Below are positions 6,145 to 7,221 of a stretch of DNA of 7,221 nt, piece by piece. Both the position numbers and the translations under genes were made by a program. The notes below the pieces were generated by a model, which saw only the letters and a list, made by a program, of their open reading frames with translations, was not told the DNA's origin and did no database searches. Source of the stretch: an uncultured Dorea sp. (GTDB lineage Bacteria > Bacillota > Clostridia > Lachnospirales > Lachnospiraceae); contig CAJULU010000090.1 in NCBI GenBank assembly GCA_910587575.1, positions 1 through 7,221 on the forward strand, in the 5' to 3' direction. How positions within the stretch are numbered: position 1 is the stretch's first letter; the number at the start of each line of letters is the position of its first letter.

Positions 6145-7110
6145 ATGTACGGAAAACAAGAAAAAAAAGAGTATGAGAAAATCTCCCATACCCATGTAAG
6201 TAATATTAATTTCTTTTTGATAAACTTGACTTACCGCTCGCCTCATCTCCATCATGACTTTGAAATCATCCAGGTCATAGAAGGCGCATTACGTGTCACG
6301 ACCCTCACCGAGGATTTTATGATCGGTCCCGGTGAGATTGCGCTGTTCAATCCAGATTCGTTCCATACCCTTTGCAGCGCCGAAAGCCATTGTATCCTAT
6401 TGGTCATCCAGGCCGATCCATCCTTTTGTTTTGCCCATTATCCGACAATTCAGCATATCCAGTTCGACACGGCCAATGTGACGTCCAGCACCCCATTCCA
6501 GGAAGCCCTTGACATGATTCAGGTATGTTTCAATCTTGGATACAATTACTGCAGCAGTGAGGTCGGATTTGAGCTTAGGTGCGTAAGCGACCTCTATCGC
6601 TTATTTTCTTATTTTGTCGTATATGTACCGAATCATTTGGAAAAAGAATCCATGGTCTATCATTCAAAAGAAAAGGAAAGGCGGCTCACACGTATCATCA
6701 ATTATATCCATCAGCACTATACCGAGAAACTGACTTTATCAAAACTTGCCGACTCCGAGTCCCTTTCCATGACCTATTTGTCTCACTTATTTAAAGAAAC
6801 GATCCATATGTCTTTTCAGGAATATCTGAATTCCTTACGGTTCGAACATGCACTGCTGCTATTGAAAAAGACTGATATGAGCATTACTGATATCTGCCTG
6901 GAAAGCGGTTTTTCTGACAGCAAATATTTGAATAAAAGATTGAAATCCGTTTACGGACTTTCCATAAAAGAGTTCAAGAATGCCGATTTGAACCTGAATC
7001 GGGGCGCCGCGGACAAATGGGAAGAACAGCTGATCTACAGCCCGAAGGAGGGCCTGGAAATCATGCGGAGACACCATCATTTTGATTGTGATAAGAAACT
7101 GGGAAAATAA
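6145..7110 (+). CDS. AraC-family transcriptional regulator with N-terminal cupin sensor domain
   Basis: This 321-residue regulator has an N-terminal cupin-like ligand-binding domain (about 30-90: PHLHHDFEIIQVIEGA, then GPGEIALFNPDSFH). The C-terminal double helix-turn-helix runs from about 178 to 280. The first HTH is KLTLSKLADSESLSMTYLSHLFK; the second is ITDICLESGFSDSKYLNKRLKSVYG followed by LSIKEFK. A tail of about 40 residues beyond the usual end (281-321, ending in a histidine- and lysine-rich stretch) is slightly unusual. An in-frame stop directly before the ATG excludes a longer protein. The ribosome site is modest (GGGTG six bases upstream, AAAAGG fourteen bases upstream). Being divergent from the catabolic operon, it is probably its activator, with the glycoside, freed aglycone or a keto-sugar as inducer. 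Confidence 0.93.
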   Translation: MYGKQEKKEYEKISHTHVSNINFFLINLTYRSPHLHHDFEIIQVIEGALRVTTLTEDFMIGPGEIALFNPDSFHTLCSAESHCILLVIQADPSFCFAHYPTIQHIQFDTANVTSSTPFQEALDMIQVCFNLGYNYCSSEVGFELRCVSDLYRLFSYFVVYVPNHLEKESMVYHSKEKERRLTRIINYIHQHYTEKLTLSKLADSESLSMTYLSHLFKETIHMSFQEYLNSLRFEHALLLLKKTDMSITDICLESGFSDSKYLNKRLKSVYGLSIKEFKNADLNLNRGAADKWEEQLIYSPKEGLEIMRRHHHFDCDKKLGK

Positions 7111-7114
7111 AATC

Positions 7115-7145
7115 TGCCGGGACAAGGATTCCCCCTTCCCCGGCA
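7115..7145. terminator. Bidirectional rho-independent terminator
   Basis: TGCCGGG (7115-7121) pairs with CCCGGCA (7139-7145). Inner AAGG (7124-7127) pairs with CCTT (7134-7137) around a six-base loop. The hairpin begins five bases after the regulator stop. On the plus strand the following T-run is poor (TTCTTAATA). On the minus strand it is better (GATTTTATTTT), so it probably also ends a convergent transcript from the right. Confidence 0.75.
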
Positions 7146-7172
7146 TTCTTAATACAGATTCCATTCCCAATC

Positions 7173-7220
7173 TTAATTCTCCTGCTGACTAATCATCCGC
7201 ATGATTAAATCCACAGACCC
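7173..7220 (-). CDS. Possible C-terminal end of a convergent gene (partial, cut by window edge)
   Basis: One minus-strand frame stays open from the right edge to a TAA at 7175-7173 and encodes GSVDLIMRMISQQEN. This is a plausible amphipathic C-terminal helix. The bidirectional hairpin with its better T-run on this strand starts 27 bases after the stop, as expected for the end of a gene. Fifteen residues are too few to assign a family, and chance openness cannot be excluded. Confidence 0.35.
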   Translation of the reverse strand, partial: GSVDLIMRMISQQEN

Positions 7221-7221
7221 T

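Noticed and set aside
5960..6199. Plus-strand open frame of 79 codons spanning the divergent promoter region
   Set aside because: It would run through the -35/-10 boxes and the repeat array, and overlaps the start of the AraC-family gene in another frame. No ribosome site or domain is seen.
6859..7170. Minus-strand open frame of 103 codons
   Set aside because: It runs antisense through the regulator's helix-turn-helix region and through the terminator hairpin, so it is a shadow frame.
1..7221. CRISPR array, insertion sequence, tRNA or rRNA
   Set aside because: No spaced long repeats, transposase, terminal inverted repeats, cloverleaf or rRNA-like segments were seen.

Overview
The window reads as a catabolic island from a low-to-mid G+C Gram-positive gut anaerobe, most likely a Lachnospiraceae/Clostridia member. 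The grounds are strong AGGAGG-type ribosome sites before nearly every gene, tight operon packing, a consensus sigma-A promoter, and protein families typical of that group. No species can be named from the sequence alone.

Layout. Six genes lie head to tail on the minus strand and fill about 51-5881. In transcription order they are: an MFS transporter; a small beta-rich protein recognised as the beta subunit of a C-glycoside deglycosidase (CGD, DUF6379-type); the CGD alpha subunit (a xylose-isomerase-like TIM barrel); a second TIM-barrel sugar isomerase/epimerase-like protein; a Gfo/Idh/MocA dehydrogenase of the levoglucosan-dehydrogenase type; and a third TIM-barrel protein. Gaps between genes are only 13-38 bases. 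A 263-base divergent region (5882-6144) separates this operon from an AraC-family regulator on the plus strand (6145-7110), which is followed by a hairpin terminator. About 75 bases beyond that carry what may be the tail of a convergent gene.

How the genes may work together (inference from family knowledge). The MFS protein would import an intact glycoside. The dehydrogenase would oxidise the sugar at C3. The CGD alpha/beta complex would then break the bond to the aglycone by metal-assisted beta-elimination, giving an unsaturated 3-keto sugar. One or both of the other TIM-barrel proteins would hydrate or isomerise that product to 3-keto-glucose, and a dehydrogenase (perhaps the same one) would reduce it to glucose. 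This combines the logic of gut puerarin/flavonoid C-glucoside clusters (dgp, dfg) with that of the levoglucosan pathway (lgdA-B1-B2-C). No glycoside hydrolase is present.

Control. The divergent region holds a perfect TTGACA/TATAAT promoter for the regulator and only a weak -35 for the operon. It also has a GACAACA/TGTTGTC inverted repeat, a 12-bp perfect palindrome in the operon leader, and four helically spaced GACAGC/GACAAC copies in the regulator leader. This suggests an AraC-type activator switching on the operon in response to the glycoside or a breakdown product, and possibly controlling its own gene.
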